The position numbers were made by a program, and so were the translations under genes. From Promethearchaeota archaeon (GTDB lineage Archaea > Asgardarchaeota > Lokiarchaeia > Sigyniarchaeales > SOKP01): a stretch of 64,000 nucleotides of DNA. Below the pieces are notes generated by a model that ran no database searches, had not been told where the DNA came from, and saw nothing but the letters and a program-made list of their open reading frames with translations. Location of the stretch: assembly GCA_016930515.1 (NCBI GenBank), contig JAFGGO010000061.1, forward strand, positions 44,172-108,171, given 5' to 3'. Below are positions 38,985 through 48,383 of the stretch, in pieces. Position 1 is the stretch's first letter. Each line of letters begins with the position of its first letter.

Positions 38985-39758
38985 ATGGAAGAACGAACTC
39001 TTGAAGAATTGCTAAAATTAGCAGCAAACGATCGCGCTCACGCGCCTGAATTTTACAAGAAATTATTATCTTCAGAGGTTTATTTACTTGGGCTAATTGA
39101 AAAAGCAAGTAATCTTATCAATTCAAAAGAAGAGGCCATTTCCTTAGAACCAGGAGACGAAGTGAATTTTACATTTTGGCATTATGAAGATGGCACACAA
39201 TTTCTCCCAATATTTTCTTCTCTAAATATGCTCCAATCAGTCATCAAGGAGGATTCCCAATACATTAAATTCCCTGCAAAAGTATTATTTGAAATGGTTA
39301 AGGGAATTCCAATCTTTCTAAACCCCAAAGCACAATATGGAAGAGAATTTTTACCAAAAGAAATCGAAAGCTTGTTGAAAAATCAAACAACCCAAGAAGC
39401 AAAACCCATACTCATCGAAAAAGAGACGCAAGTCTTAATCGGCCATCCAGCAAATTATCCCCAGAATTTGATTGATACTTTAAATAAATTTCTACCAAAA
39501 ATCACTCAAGTAAGAGAAGCTTATCTTGCTTTGTATCTTAATCCCACAATAGACGATAAACCAGTTTTATTAATTGCGATTGATATAGAAGGAGGAATAC
39601 AGGAATATGAGAAGATTCGGAACGGAATTGGCACGGTTGCTCAGGAATCAGCCCCCAAAGGAGAAATTATTGATTTTTTATTATTGGATAAGTCAGATGT
39701 AAATAACTCAATAAACATGTATTTTCGGGATAAAAAGCCATTTTATAAGAGAACATAA
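38985..39758 (+). CDS. SseB-like domain protein
   Basis: FTFWHYEDGTQFLPIFSSLNMLQSVIKEDSQYIKFPAKVLFEMVKGIPIFLNPKAQYGREFLPKEIESLL; likely start MEERTLEELL at 38985 (ORF track start 38910). Confidence 0.72.
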   Translation: MEERTLEELLKLAANDRAHAPEFYKKLLSSEVYLLGLIEKASNLINSKEEAISLEPGDEVNFTFWHYEDGTQFLPIFSSLNMLQSVIKEDSQYIKFPAKVLFEMVKGIPIFLNPKAQYGREFLPKEIESLLKNQTTQEAKPILIEKETQVLIGHPANYPQNLIDTLNKFLPKITQVREAYLALYLNPTIDDKPVLLIAIDIEGGIQEYEKIRNGIGTVAQESAPKGEIIDFLLLDKSDVNNSINMYFRDKKPFYKRT

Positions 39759-39764
39759 TTTAAG

Positions 39765-40769
39765 TTACATTTTTGGTTTTTTTAGATTTTCTAATTTAAT
39801 TGGTTCTTCTTCCTTTTTATTTTCTTGATTGGTTTTAGTTTCTTCGTTTTCCAATTTTTTTATTACCCTCGTGAAGGTTTCAAGTTCTTTCTTCCTCAAA
39901 TTCTCTTCGTCAAGCGTGATAGCCTTTAATTCCTCGTCATTCATGGGTTTTAAAATGTCTCGAAAATCCAAAATCTCCTTATCTTTCATAACATTACTAA
40001 ATACACCTTTCAATTCACCAATAAATGCTGGCCTACCAGGAGGAGCTAAAGCTACAGATTTAGTTGGAACTCGTCTTATCCTCGTGATAGGTTGATCAAG
40101 AAGCGCGTGAGACAGATTTGAGCCCAAACTAACACCATTAAAACTAATATGCTTGAGAGTTTCAGTGATTTCTTTCAAGTAATTCTCAACATTAGCAAGT
40201 CTATCGTTGTTGATCTTGATTTCTGCCATAAGAGAATTCGAACCTGACACGCTTTCAATGGTTTTTTTTTCATATACAACCGTGTTTTTTTCCTTATTAT
40301 TTTGCTTATCCCTCGAAACTTCTTGATATACTCTTTCCTGTGTAAACGATGTCCTTACGGGTGTTTCTTCTACAGTAGCCCTTTTTTGATAGAGAGAAGT
40401 TATTTCATCTTCGTTCACGTAAATTTCAGACATTTCAAATTTCTGGTTTATTGATATTTCAATTCTTTTTCCCGATTTAAAAAATGCGGTTAATGAAAGG
40501 AAATTAATGTTAAGATCGTCTTTTTCCACCATTAAATCGAGGTCTATTGAAAAAAGAACGAAATCGGTATTTATAAAAAATTTCTTGATTGAAACAAGAA
40601 TGGGCATTTCAGTTCGATAGGGATCGTTGCGATTAACCTTAGAAAGTTCATATTTAAGGTTCATTCGCTTGATGTTTTCGGGAACGAATTGCTCTTTATC
40701 TCGCTCGTTTTTCTTGAACTCCAAGAACAAATTTTCGTGATCGTCCCAAAATACCTGGAATAGCTCCAT
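39765..40769 (-). CDS. Hypothetical protein
   Basis: 334 aa, N-terminal beta-rich region plus charged low-complexity C-terminus; no recognised domain. Confidence 0.55.
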   Translation of the reverse strand: MELFQVFWDDHENLFLEFKKNERDKEQFVPENIKRMNLKYELSKVNRNDPYRTEMPILVSIKKFFINTDFVLFSIDLDLMVEKDDLNINFLSLTAFFKSGKRIEISINQKFEMSEIYVNEDEITSLYQKRATVEETPVRTSFTQERVYQEVSRDKQNNKEKNTVVYEKKTIESVSGSNSLMAEIKINNDRLANVENYLKEITETLKHISFNGVSLGSNLSHALLDQPITRIRRVPTKSVALAPPGRPAFIGELKGVFSNVMKDKEILDFRDILKPMNDEELKAITLDEENLRKKELETFTRVIKKLENEETKTNQENKKEEEPIKLENLKKPKM

Positions 40770-41033
40770 GCTTATTTTACCAACCTATTATCTAGGATTG
40801 GTAATTTAAACTCCAAACAAATATTAAAAATGAGCAGTCCAAGAAATTTGTGATATATTCTTAACCTAAATAACTCATTTATTACCCTAACTTAAGACAA
40901 AGTAATGTATTATAGCAAGAAATTTTTTAAAAGAGAAGATTATATTTTTTCCTCATTATATTAATTAACATTAAAATTCATTCAAATGAATAATGCCAAT
41001 GGAATGTTCTTTTGTTATTGATTATAAAATAAT

Positions 41034-41321
41034 TCAATCAGGACCAAGTTGCCTTTTAAGGTCTATAAAAATAGGAATTTTTTTGTCCTTTTGTTCAATC
41101 ACGACTTTCAACATACCGTTTTCAATTGAAGTACTCAATGGGTGAATCTCTCCCTCACTTTCAATTTTTTTAACTCCAATACTTGAAGCGCGCTTAGTTT
41201 TCATTTTTAAACAAGTGTGTTCCTCATCGTATAAAATGCATTTCGAACAACAAAAACCTACTGGCATGTGTCCTACGATCGAACATAAGTCATAATTGTC
41301 ACAATTGCAATTATTGCACAT
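41034..41321 (-). CDS. Cys-rich small protein A
   Basis: 95 aa; MCNNCNCDNYDLCSIVGHMPVGFCCSKCILYDEEHTCLKMK, paralogue of the adjacent ORF. Confidence 0.72.
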   Translation of the reverse strand: MCNNCNCDNYDLCSIVGHMPVGFCCSKCILYDEEHTCLKMKTKRASSIGVKKIESEGEIHPLSTSIENGMLKVVIEQKDKKIPIFIDLKRQLGPD

Positions 41322-41341
41322 CTACGGATTTCACCAATGAA

Positions 41342-41572
41342 TTAATGTTGTATTTCTGGATAATCTAATAGTTTTTTCGCCTTAGTTTTCACGCAAAAAG
41401 CACTAGGAAGTACAGGTTTATTTTTCAAGGTCCATCCCATCTTAGCTTTAAGACAAGTCAACATTTCGTCGTAATGCTCGCATTTCGAACAACAAAATCC
41501 TATTGGTTGCATTCCAACAATCGAACACAGCTCATAATCATCACAATTACAATCATTACACATTTTTAACAA
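41342..41572 (-). CDS. Cys-rich small protein B
   Basis: 76 aa; MCNDCNCDDYELCSIVGMQPIGFCCSKCEHYDEMLTCLKAK. Confidence 0.72.
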   Translation of the reverse strand: MLKMCNDCNCDDYELCSIVGMQPIGFCCSKCEHYDEMLTCLKAKMGWTLKNKPVLPSAFCVKTKAKKLLDYPEIQH

Positions 41573-41970
41573 TCACACCAGAGAAATTTTTTTTTGGATT
41601 TCTCCATTATTGTATATTTTTTTACTTATATTTAAATCTTATGCAAAAAATGATCCATTTCCGACATATCCGTAATTATAAATGCACGAATCCGATAATG
41701 ATAGGATTTGTGATGATTGTCTTTGTCATTATTGATCGATAACGATCATCATTAAGCGACTTTTACAATCTTAAGGTCAATTGTGATCGGGATGGAATCA
41801 CAATTTACACATTATTTCCTGTCCTTTATAATTATTCGTGACATTACGAATCAAACATATAAAATTAAAATAACTTCATTTAATATGATTTCTTAAAAAA
41901 TTCGCAGGCTCCATTCATTAATAATTAATTAATCACAATTTAATTACTTTCAAAAATATGTGAAATAAAT

Positions 41971-42135
41971 ATGATATGTTGTGAATAGTGTAATAACCCA
42001 ATTGAAGAAGATAAAATCAACTCTTTCATAGCATTTACATTAGGAAACACCAAAAAGGGAGATTTTATACCTATTGGATCAATTTACTATCACAGAGATT
42101 GCTTGAGAAAACAAAAACCTATCAAAACACTATAG
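41971..42135 (+). CDS. Small zinc-finger-like ORF interrupted by an in-frame TAG (recoded or pseudogene)
   Basis: ATG ATA TGT TGT GAA TAG TGT AAT AAC CCA ... reads MICCE[TAG]CNNPIEEDKINSFIAFTLGNTKKGDFIPIGSIYYHRDCLRKQKPIKTL-stop. Not in the ORF track. Confidence 0.5.
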
Positions 42136-42245
42136 ATCCTTCTTTAAAAGGATTTTAACTTCTTTTTTTTATTACCTCTCATTAATATTGAAAAATTTTA
42201 TTATTTGCTAAAATATAAATGTATGAAGAAGAGTACATATGGTGA

Positions 42246-42881
42246 ATGACTACAAACGATACAGAAGACGACGGACTTATTCGATTTATTTGTCCTTATT
42301 GTAGTATGAGCTTTAAAAAGGCAATCGAATTACAGAAGACTGCTAGAATAAATACAATTCTCATAAAAAATCATCCAGAGGGAAAAAATTGCCGCCCATT
42401 CATAGCCTTCATTGACTCGTTTGGAAAACATAGGGGATCACAAAAAATAGATAATGTAGAAGAAGCAGCATCGGTCAACAATCAGATCATTGAATCATCG
42501 TTAAAAACTATTAACGAACTGGAAGATATGATACGTTTTTATCACCTAAAACTTCCTCGAGGTAAAGGAAGGGGATTTGAGCATAAGGTATCGAATGTTA
42601 CAGATAGAGCGGTAATGAGTTCGCAGTTTTATGTTTTATTAGTCGAATCGTTGGTACAAATAGTAGAAGATAATGTTTTTGGTATCGTCACAATAGAAAA
42701 AGACAATAATTTCGAAGGTGGTCTTTTGGTTTATGGAAAATATAATGGTATGATCTACTCAATTTTTTGGCGAGACCAAAAATCGCTCCAGGAAAAATCT
42801 TTAGATGATTTACGCGCCAATGCTAATTTAACCATTGAACAATTGCTCGATATTTACAATCTCTTAGAGTTCTTTTATTAA
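42246..42881 (+). CDS. Protein with N-terminal zinc-finger-like motif and unknown C-terminal domain
   Basis: 211 aa; FICPYCSMSF...IKNHPEGKNCRPFIAFIDSFGKHRGSQKIDN (C-x2-C...H...C) then VLLVESLVQIVEDNVFGIVTIEKDNNFEGGLLVYGKYNG. Confidence 0.6.
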   Translation: MTTNDTEDDGLIRFICPYCSMSFKKAIELQKTARINTILIKNHPEGKNCRPFIAFIDSFGKHRGSQKIDNVEEAASVNNQIIESSLKTINELEDMIRFYHLKLPRGKGRGFEHKVSNVTDRAVMSSQFYVLLVESLVQIVEDNVFGIVTIEKDNNFEGGLLVYGKYNGMIYSIFWRDQKSLQEKSLDDLRANANLTIEQLLDIYNLLEFFY

Positions 42882-43182
42882 ATCTGATATTTAAATCTAA
42901 AAAGATTTTTTATATAGGAAAGACTCCATAAAAAGTGCTATAAAAAGCTGATTTTCTGAATTTTTATACAATCACAATTGTTATATGCGCGTTTTTGCCT
43001 CGATGGGCGATCATAATCGTTGAAAAGATCGACTTTCGTTGATGCTCAGACTCTTTTTTTTCGGATTCGATCATTTTTTGCCCTCCGAATATAGAAATTT
43101 TTAAATACTAGCATGATGAATATATTCATAGTTTAAAGAAATACCAATTTTGGAATAATATATCTATAATAGCTAGATTAAC

Positions 43183-43680
43183 ATGAGTGTTATAAATTTT
43201 GATTTTAGGAATGAAGTTATGAAACATAACGCGTCCTTAAGCTACTGTTATCAATGCTCGACATGTTCTGGAGGTTGTCCTGTCGCATTAATAACTGAAG
43301 GGGCTTATAATCCTAGAAAGATCATAGAAGAAGCAATACTGGGTTTTCAAGAAAGGTTAATTGAGTCTAAAGATCCTAATATTTGGTTGTGCTCGACATG
43401 TCAAAAATGCGTTGAATTATGTCCCCAGAAAGTAGAACTCACGGAAATTTTTTCCGTGATAAAAAATAAGTGTTTTGAAGAGGGAAAATGTCCCGATGCG
43501 TTTTATTCTCAGGGAAAGACCGTTTTAGAAAATGGCATCGCAATTCCATACTCAAAAGCAATTACTTCCAGGCGAGAAAAGCTAGGATTACCCAATATTA
43601 AGACTGCTCAAATCGAGGAAATTCAAAAAATCATGCAATCAACTAAGTTTAATATATTCATTAATAAAGGAGGAGAATGA
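43183..43680 (+). CDS. hdrC: Heterodisulfide reductase subunit C-like 4Fe-4S protein
   Basis: 165 aa; CYQCSTCSGGCPVALITEGAYNPRKIIEEAILG...WLCSTCQKCVELCPQKVELTEIF. Confidence 0.9.
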   Translation: MSVINFDFRNEVMKHNASLSYCYQCSTCSGGCPVALITEGAYNPRKIIEEAILGFQERLIESKDPNIWLCSTCQKCVELCPQKVELTEIFSVIKNKCFEEGKCPDAFYSQGKTVLENGIAIPYSKAITSRREKLGLPNIKTAQIEEIQKIMQSTKFNIFINKGGE

Positions 43681-43684
43681 AAAA

Positions 43685-44560
43685 ATGAGTTACGACTTAT
43701 TTTTAGGATGTGTCATACCAGCGCGATTGCCTTTCTTAGAACTTTCTTCGAGAAAGATTTTTGAAAAACTAGGGATTGAACTAAACGATGTTGATGGATT
43801 TAGTTGCTGTCCAGATCCAACAGGAATAGAACTGATTGACCAAAAAACATGGCTTGCAATGGGTGCAAGAAACTTAAGTTTATGCAATAAAAATGGTGGT
43901 GTGGTTTCCTTTTGTTCAGGTTGCGTTGAGACCTTAAAAGGAGTTAATTACCACATCAAAAAAGAAGAATCGGTCAAAAAGGATGTAAACGAGATCCTTA
44001 GTAAGGTTGGTAAAATTTACGACGGAAGCGTAGATGTAAAACATTTTGCTCAGGTTCTCTACGAAAATATTGAAAAAGTTAGAAAGAATGTGGTAAAACC
44101 ACTTGAAAACTTCAAAATTGCCGTTCATTACGGTTGCCACTATTTAAGACCTTCAGAAATTATTGCTTGGGATGATCCTTTCGAACCGCGAACTTTAGAC
44201 GAGATCGTGGAAGTCCTTGGGGCAGAATCAATAGATTACGATATGAAAGCGGAATGTTGTGGAAATCCCGTTGATAAATCAGATAAAGAACTTTCCTTGT
44301 TAATGATAAAAAATAAATTAGAGGCAATTCAAAATTCTGGAGCTAACTGCATTGCTTTAGTTTGTCCAGCATGTTATCAACAATTTGAATTCAACCAAAA
44401 GGAACTAAATAAATCTGGAGAATGTAATTTTGAAATTCCCGTGTTTTACCTATCAGAATTAATCGCTTTGGCGTTTGGTTTCAAACCTGAAGAACTAGGT
44501 TTTAACTTCCACCGAGTAAAACCAAAGGTCTTATTCGAAAAAATTCAATTTTTTGGATGA
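43685..44560 (+). CDS. hdrB: Heterodisulfide reductase subunit B-like (two CCG domains)
   Basis: 291 aa; LGCVIPAR...FSCCPDPTG...SFCSGC and VHYGCHYLRPSEI...ECCGNPVDKS...LVCPACYQQF. Confidence 0.92.
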   Translation: MSYDLFLGCVIPARLPFLELSSRKIFEKLGIELNDVDGFSCCPDPTGIELIDQKTWLAMGARNLSLCNKNGGVVSFCSGCVETLKGVNYHIKKEESVKKDVNEILSKVGKIYDGSVDVKHFAQVLYENIEKVRKNVVKPLENFKIAVHYGCHYLRPSEIIAWDDPFEPRTLDEIVEVLGAESIDYDMKAECCGNPVDKSDKELSLLMIKNKLEAIQNSGANCIALVCPACYQQFEFNQKELNKSGECNFEIPVFYLSELIALAFGFKPEELGFNFHRVKPKVLFEKIQFFG

Positions 44561-44608
44561 TTGATTCATTCAAAATTTAATCAGAATTAATAGAAATGTG
44601 ATGAAAAA

Positions 44609-45919
44609 TTGGCAAAAATTTCAAAGAGTGCCTTAGTAATTGGCGGAGGAATAGCAGGTATCCAGGCAGCCTTGGACCTAGCCGATATGGGAATACATGT
44701 TGATATGGTGGAGAAAAAACCTTGTATAGGTGGACGCATGGCTCAATTAGATAAAACTTTTCCCACGAACGACTGTTCCATCTGTATTTTAGCTCCGAAG
44801 CTATCAGAATGTTTCCGCCATCCAAATATAAAAATATACTCGTTTTCGGATATTCAAAAAGTTAAAGGCTCTCAAGGTAATTTTAAGGTTGATATTTTAA
44901 AGCGAGCGCGTTACGTAAAAGAAGATGAGTGTATTAATTGTGGTCTGTGCGCTGAAAAGTGTCCCATGAGGGTTGATGATGAGTTCGATCGACAATTAAG
45001 AAAACGTAAAGCAATCTATATGTATTATCTACAAGGCGTTCCCGCAGTTATGACTATCGATGAGGATAAATGCCTATATTTGACGAAAAACGCATGCAGG
45101 ATATGCGAAAAAAATTGTGATCGAAACGCAATTGATTTCGAACAAAGGGATGAAGAAATAAAATTAAAAGATGTTGGTTCTATCGTGGTTGCTACTGGGT
45201 ACAGTCTCATCGAAGATTTTCAAAACGATGCGTTAAAAAATTATGGTTACAAAAAATTGAGAAATGTTGTTACAGCAATGGAATTCGAACGCATGATGTG
45301 TGCCTCGGGACCCCAAGAAGGGCACATCAAGAGATTTTCTGATGGAAAAACCCCGAAAAAGATTGCTTTCTTGCAATGTATTGGGTCCCGGAGCGAAAAT
45401 AGCAAAAAATATTGTTCATCAATATGTTGCATGTATACGACTAAAGAAGCGATGATAGCTCACGAACACGATAATGAGCTTGAATCTTATATTTTCTATA
45501 TTGATATGAGAGCTGGAGGGAAGGGTTTTCAATCATTTTTAAAGAGAGGCGCCGAGGAATATAATATAAAATATATTAAAAGCAAAGTTTCAGAAGTCAC
45601 GATCGATAATTCAGAAAACCCACAGATCGTGTATGAAGACCTCGAAGAATCAAAGATCAAGAAAATGGGTGTGGATTTAGTAGTTCTGGCCACATGTATG
45701 GTTCCTCCCCGAGGAATCGAGGACTTGGCAGACACTTTAAAAATCGAATTAAATGATTATCATTTCATTAAAACGAAACCATTTTATCCCGTCGAAACGA
45801 GTAGGGAAGGTATTTTTACTTGTGGATGTGCTCACGAGCCCATGGACATCCCCCGTTCTGTTTCTGAAGCAAGTGGTGCTGCAGCGCGGGCGGCAGAAAT
45901 TATACGAGGTGCAGATTAA
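44609..45919 (+). CDS. hdrA: HdrA-like FAD/iron-sulfur protein (first half of split HdrA pair)
   Basis: 436 aa, TTG start; ALVIGGGIAGIQAALDLADMG, GGRMAQLDKTFPTNDCSICILAPKLSE, CINCGLCAEKCPM, CLYLTKNACRICEKNC. Confidence 0.9.
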   Translation: MAKISKSALVIGGGIAGIQAALDLADMGIHVDMVEKKPCIGGRMAQLDKTFPTNDCSICILAPKLSECFRHPNIKIYSFSDIQKVKGSQGNFKVDILKRARYVKEDECINCGLCAEKCPMRVDDEFDRQLRKRKAIYMYYLQGVPAVMTIDEDKCLYLTKNACRICEKNCDRNAIDFEQRDEEIKLKDVGSIVVATGYSLIEDFQNDALKNYGYKKLRNVVTAMEFERMMCASGPQEGHIKRFSDGKTPKKIAFLQCIGSRSENSKKYCSSICCMYTTKEAMIAHEHDNELESYIFYIDMRAGGKGFQSFLKRGAEEYNIKYIKSKVSEVTIDNSENPQIVYEDLEESKIKKMGVDLVVLATCMVPPRGIEDLADTLKIELNDYHFIKTKPFYPVETSREGIFTCGCAHEPMDIPRSVSEASGAAARAAEIIRGAD

Positions 45920-47613
45920 TGGAAGTTAAAAAAAATGATGAGAATCCAAGAATAGGTGTTTTTATTTGTCATTGTGGTTCGAATATAGGTGGATTGATCG
46001 ACTGTGTTGGGTTAGCAAAATACGCAGAAGGACTACCCAACGTTGTTCATAGCGAGGATAACTTATATACATGCTCTGAAAACGGATTAAACGCCATTAA
46101 AAAAGCCATTCGAGAGGATAGTCTCAATCGAGTAGTTGTAGCATCTTGTACTCCGAGAACACACGAACCACTCTTTCGAGAGTGTATTTCAGAAGAAGGA
46201 TTGAATGAATATTTATTTAATTTCGTAAATATTCGCGATCAATGCACTTGGGTTCATATGAAGCAACCAAAAGAAGCATTTGAAAAAGCTAAAGATCTAG
46301 TTAAGATGGGTGTCGCAAAAGCGAGTAAGCTAGAAGCTCTCGATAAAGTTAATGTGAAGATTAATCCTGCAGTCTTAATTATTGGTGGAGGCATAGCAGG
46401 TATGAGTGCTGCTTTAAACTTGAGCAATCAAGGATTCAAAACCTTTATACTTGAAAAAGAGGCACAATTAGGAGGGAGATTAAGATATCTGCATAAGTTA
46501 TTTCCACATGGAATGGATGCGTCCGAACTACTTGAAAATATTTACGATAAAATAAAAAATTCTCCAAATTTAACCATTTTTACGTCTTCAAGCATGAAAG
46601 ATGTTGAAGGTTTTGTCGGAAATTATGATGTTGACATTCAACACGACGGAATTATTGAATCCATTACAGTTGGAGCCATAATTGTTACTGTTGGAGCGTC
46701 TTTGTTTGTTCCAAAGAACATATATGGTTATGATGGGAAAATAAGAATAACCCAACAAGAATTAGAGCAAAAATGGATCAAGAAAGACCTTGAAGCAAAA
46801 AATATAGTAATGATACAGTGTGTTGGTTCTAGGTCCGAGGAGAGAGTCTATTGTTCTAGCGTGTGCTGTCCAACTGCCTTGAAAAACGCAATATTATTAA
46901 AAGAGGACGATCCAATTAGAAATGTTACTATTTTGTTCAGGGATATATATTCGCCTGGAATGGCTTATGAACAAATCTATAGAAAAGCCAGGGAATTAGG
47001 TGTAATTTTTATTAGATATTCCTCTGAAAGGCCCCCTCAAGTAGAAGAAACACATATAGAGGTCTATAATGAATTTATAGGAGAGACCATTATCATTCCG
47101 TACGATCTTCTCGTCTTATCTACGCCACTTATTGCGAATGAGGATAACAAACAACTCGCCCAGCTATTAAAAGTGCCTTTAGAATCCAACAAATTCTTCT
47201 TGGAAGCTCACGTGAAATTAAGGCCGAACGATTTTGCAACGGACGGCGTGTTTATAGGAGGCGCGGCAAAGTGGCCGGTCGATGTTACAGAAGCAATAAC
47301 CCAAGGATACGCAGCTGCTTCAAGAGCGAGCACGATCTTATCACACGATACGATTCAGGTAGAAGGCGCCACTTCAGATATACCTGAGTGGAACAAAAAC
47401 CTGTGCACGGGATGCGAAGTCTGCATAAAAGTATGTCCTTATAAAGCAATTATAAAAAATGAAAACGACGAAATAGAAATAATACGAGCCGTGTGTAAGG
47501 GATGTGGAGTGTGCGGTGCGACTTGTTCTAAACATGCCATTGAAATCAAACATTTTACTGACGAGCAAATATTATCAGAAATCTATGCATATGGAGGGAA
47601 AGAAGCATGGTGA
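45919..47613 (+). CDS. hdrA: HdrA-like FAD/iron-sulfur protein (second half of split pair, C-terminal 2x[4Fe-4S])
   Basis: 564 aa; IGVFICHCGSNIGG, ASCTPRTHEPLF, VLIIGGGIAGMSAALNLSNQG, CTGCEVCIKVCPYKAI, CKGCGVCGATCSKHAI; TAATG overlap with upstream gene. Confidence 0.9.
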   Translation: MEVKKNDENPRIGVFICHCGSNIGGLIDCVGLAKYAEGLPNVVHSEDNLYTCSENGLNAIKKAIREDSLNRVVVASCTPRTHEPLFRECISEEGLNEYLFNFVNIRDQCTWVHMKQPKEAFEKAKDLVKMGVAKASKLEALDKVNVKINPAVLIIGGGIAGMSAALNLSNQGFKTFILEKEAQLGGRLRYLHKLFPHGMDASELLENIYDKIKNSPNLTIFTSSSMKDVEGFVGNYDVDIQHDGIIESITVGAIIVTVGASLFVPKNIYGYDGKIRITQQELEQKWIKKDLEAKNIVMIQCVGSRSEERVYCSSVCCPTALKNAILLKEDDPIRNVTILFRDIYSPGMAYEQIYRKARELGVIFIRYSSERPPQVEETHIEVYNEFIGETIIIPYDLLVLSTPLIANEDNKQLAQLLKVPLESNKFFLEAHVKLRPNDFATDGVFIGGAAKWPVDVTEAITQGYAAASRASTILSHDTIQVEGATSDIPEWNKNLCTGCEVCIKVCPYKAIIKNENDEIEIIRAVCKGCGVCGATCSKHAIEIKHFTDEQILSEIYAYGGKEAW

Positions 47614-48371
47614 ATTTTGAACCTCGAATTTTGGGATTTTTATGTAATTGGTGCTCCTATGCTGGTGCTGACCTTGCTGGAGTTAGTAGGATTCAATATC
47701 CACCTAACATGCGAGTTATAAGAGTCATGTGCAGTGGCCGTGTCGATCCAAAGTTCATTTTTGAAGGGCTTTTACAGGGTCTTGATGGCATTTTTATAAT
47801 GGGATGTCACATCGGCGATTGCCATTATCTGGAAGGAAACTACGAAGCAGAAAAAAAATTCCATATGGTAAAAAAATTTTTAGAATTCATTGGAATGCAA
47901 AATAGGGTAAGGTTGGATTGGGTTTCTGCCTCAGAAGGAGCAAGATTTGGAGAATTAGTTCTTGAGTTTGTTAATCACATAAAAAGTTTAGGACCATCCC
48001 CCTTGAGTGGAGTAGATAAAGATAAAAGCTTAGAATTCAAATTAAAAGCGATTGAAAGGGCGGCAGGAACGAGTAGGATTCGTGCATTGGTTGGAAGGGA
48101 AAGAAAAATAACTGAATTCGAAAATGTTTACGGAGAAAAATATCCAATGGACAAATTTGAGGGTTTATTTAACGAAGCCATTCGAGACGAATTTATTCGA
48201 GCAAGTATATTACTTTTCCTTGAAAAAGAGCCCCAGTCGATTAAAAATTTGGCATTGCAACTTAATATTGATTCGAGTGAAGTACTCGAAAATATTGTGG
48301 TCTTAAAAGGGCGAGCCCAAGTAGATATGAGTGAAATAGAGGGAATTTCCCCAATATATATAAGAACTTGA
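47607..48371 (+). CDS. MvhD/FlxD-like iron-sulfur subunit with C-terminal extension
   Basis: 254 aa; ILGFLCNWCSYAGADLAGVSRIQYPPNMRVIRVMCSGRVDPKFI...GCHIGDCHYLEGN, then an additional about 100 aa with an HTH-like C-terminus. Confidence 0.9.
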   Translation: MVNFEPRILGFLCNWCSYAGADLAGVSRIQYPPNMRVIRVMCSGRVDPKFIFEGLLQGLDGIFIMGCHIGDCHYLEGNYEAEKKFHMVKKFLEFIGMQNRVRLDWVSASEGARFGELVLEFVNHIKSLGPSPLSGVDKDKSLEFKLKAIERAAGTSRIRALVGRERKITEFENVYGEKYPMDKFEGLFNEAIRDEFIRASILLFLEKEPQSIKNLALQLNIDSSEVLENIVVLKGRAQVDMSEIEGISPIYIRT

Positions 48372-48383
48372 GAGGATTAAACT

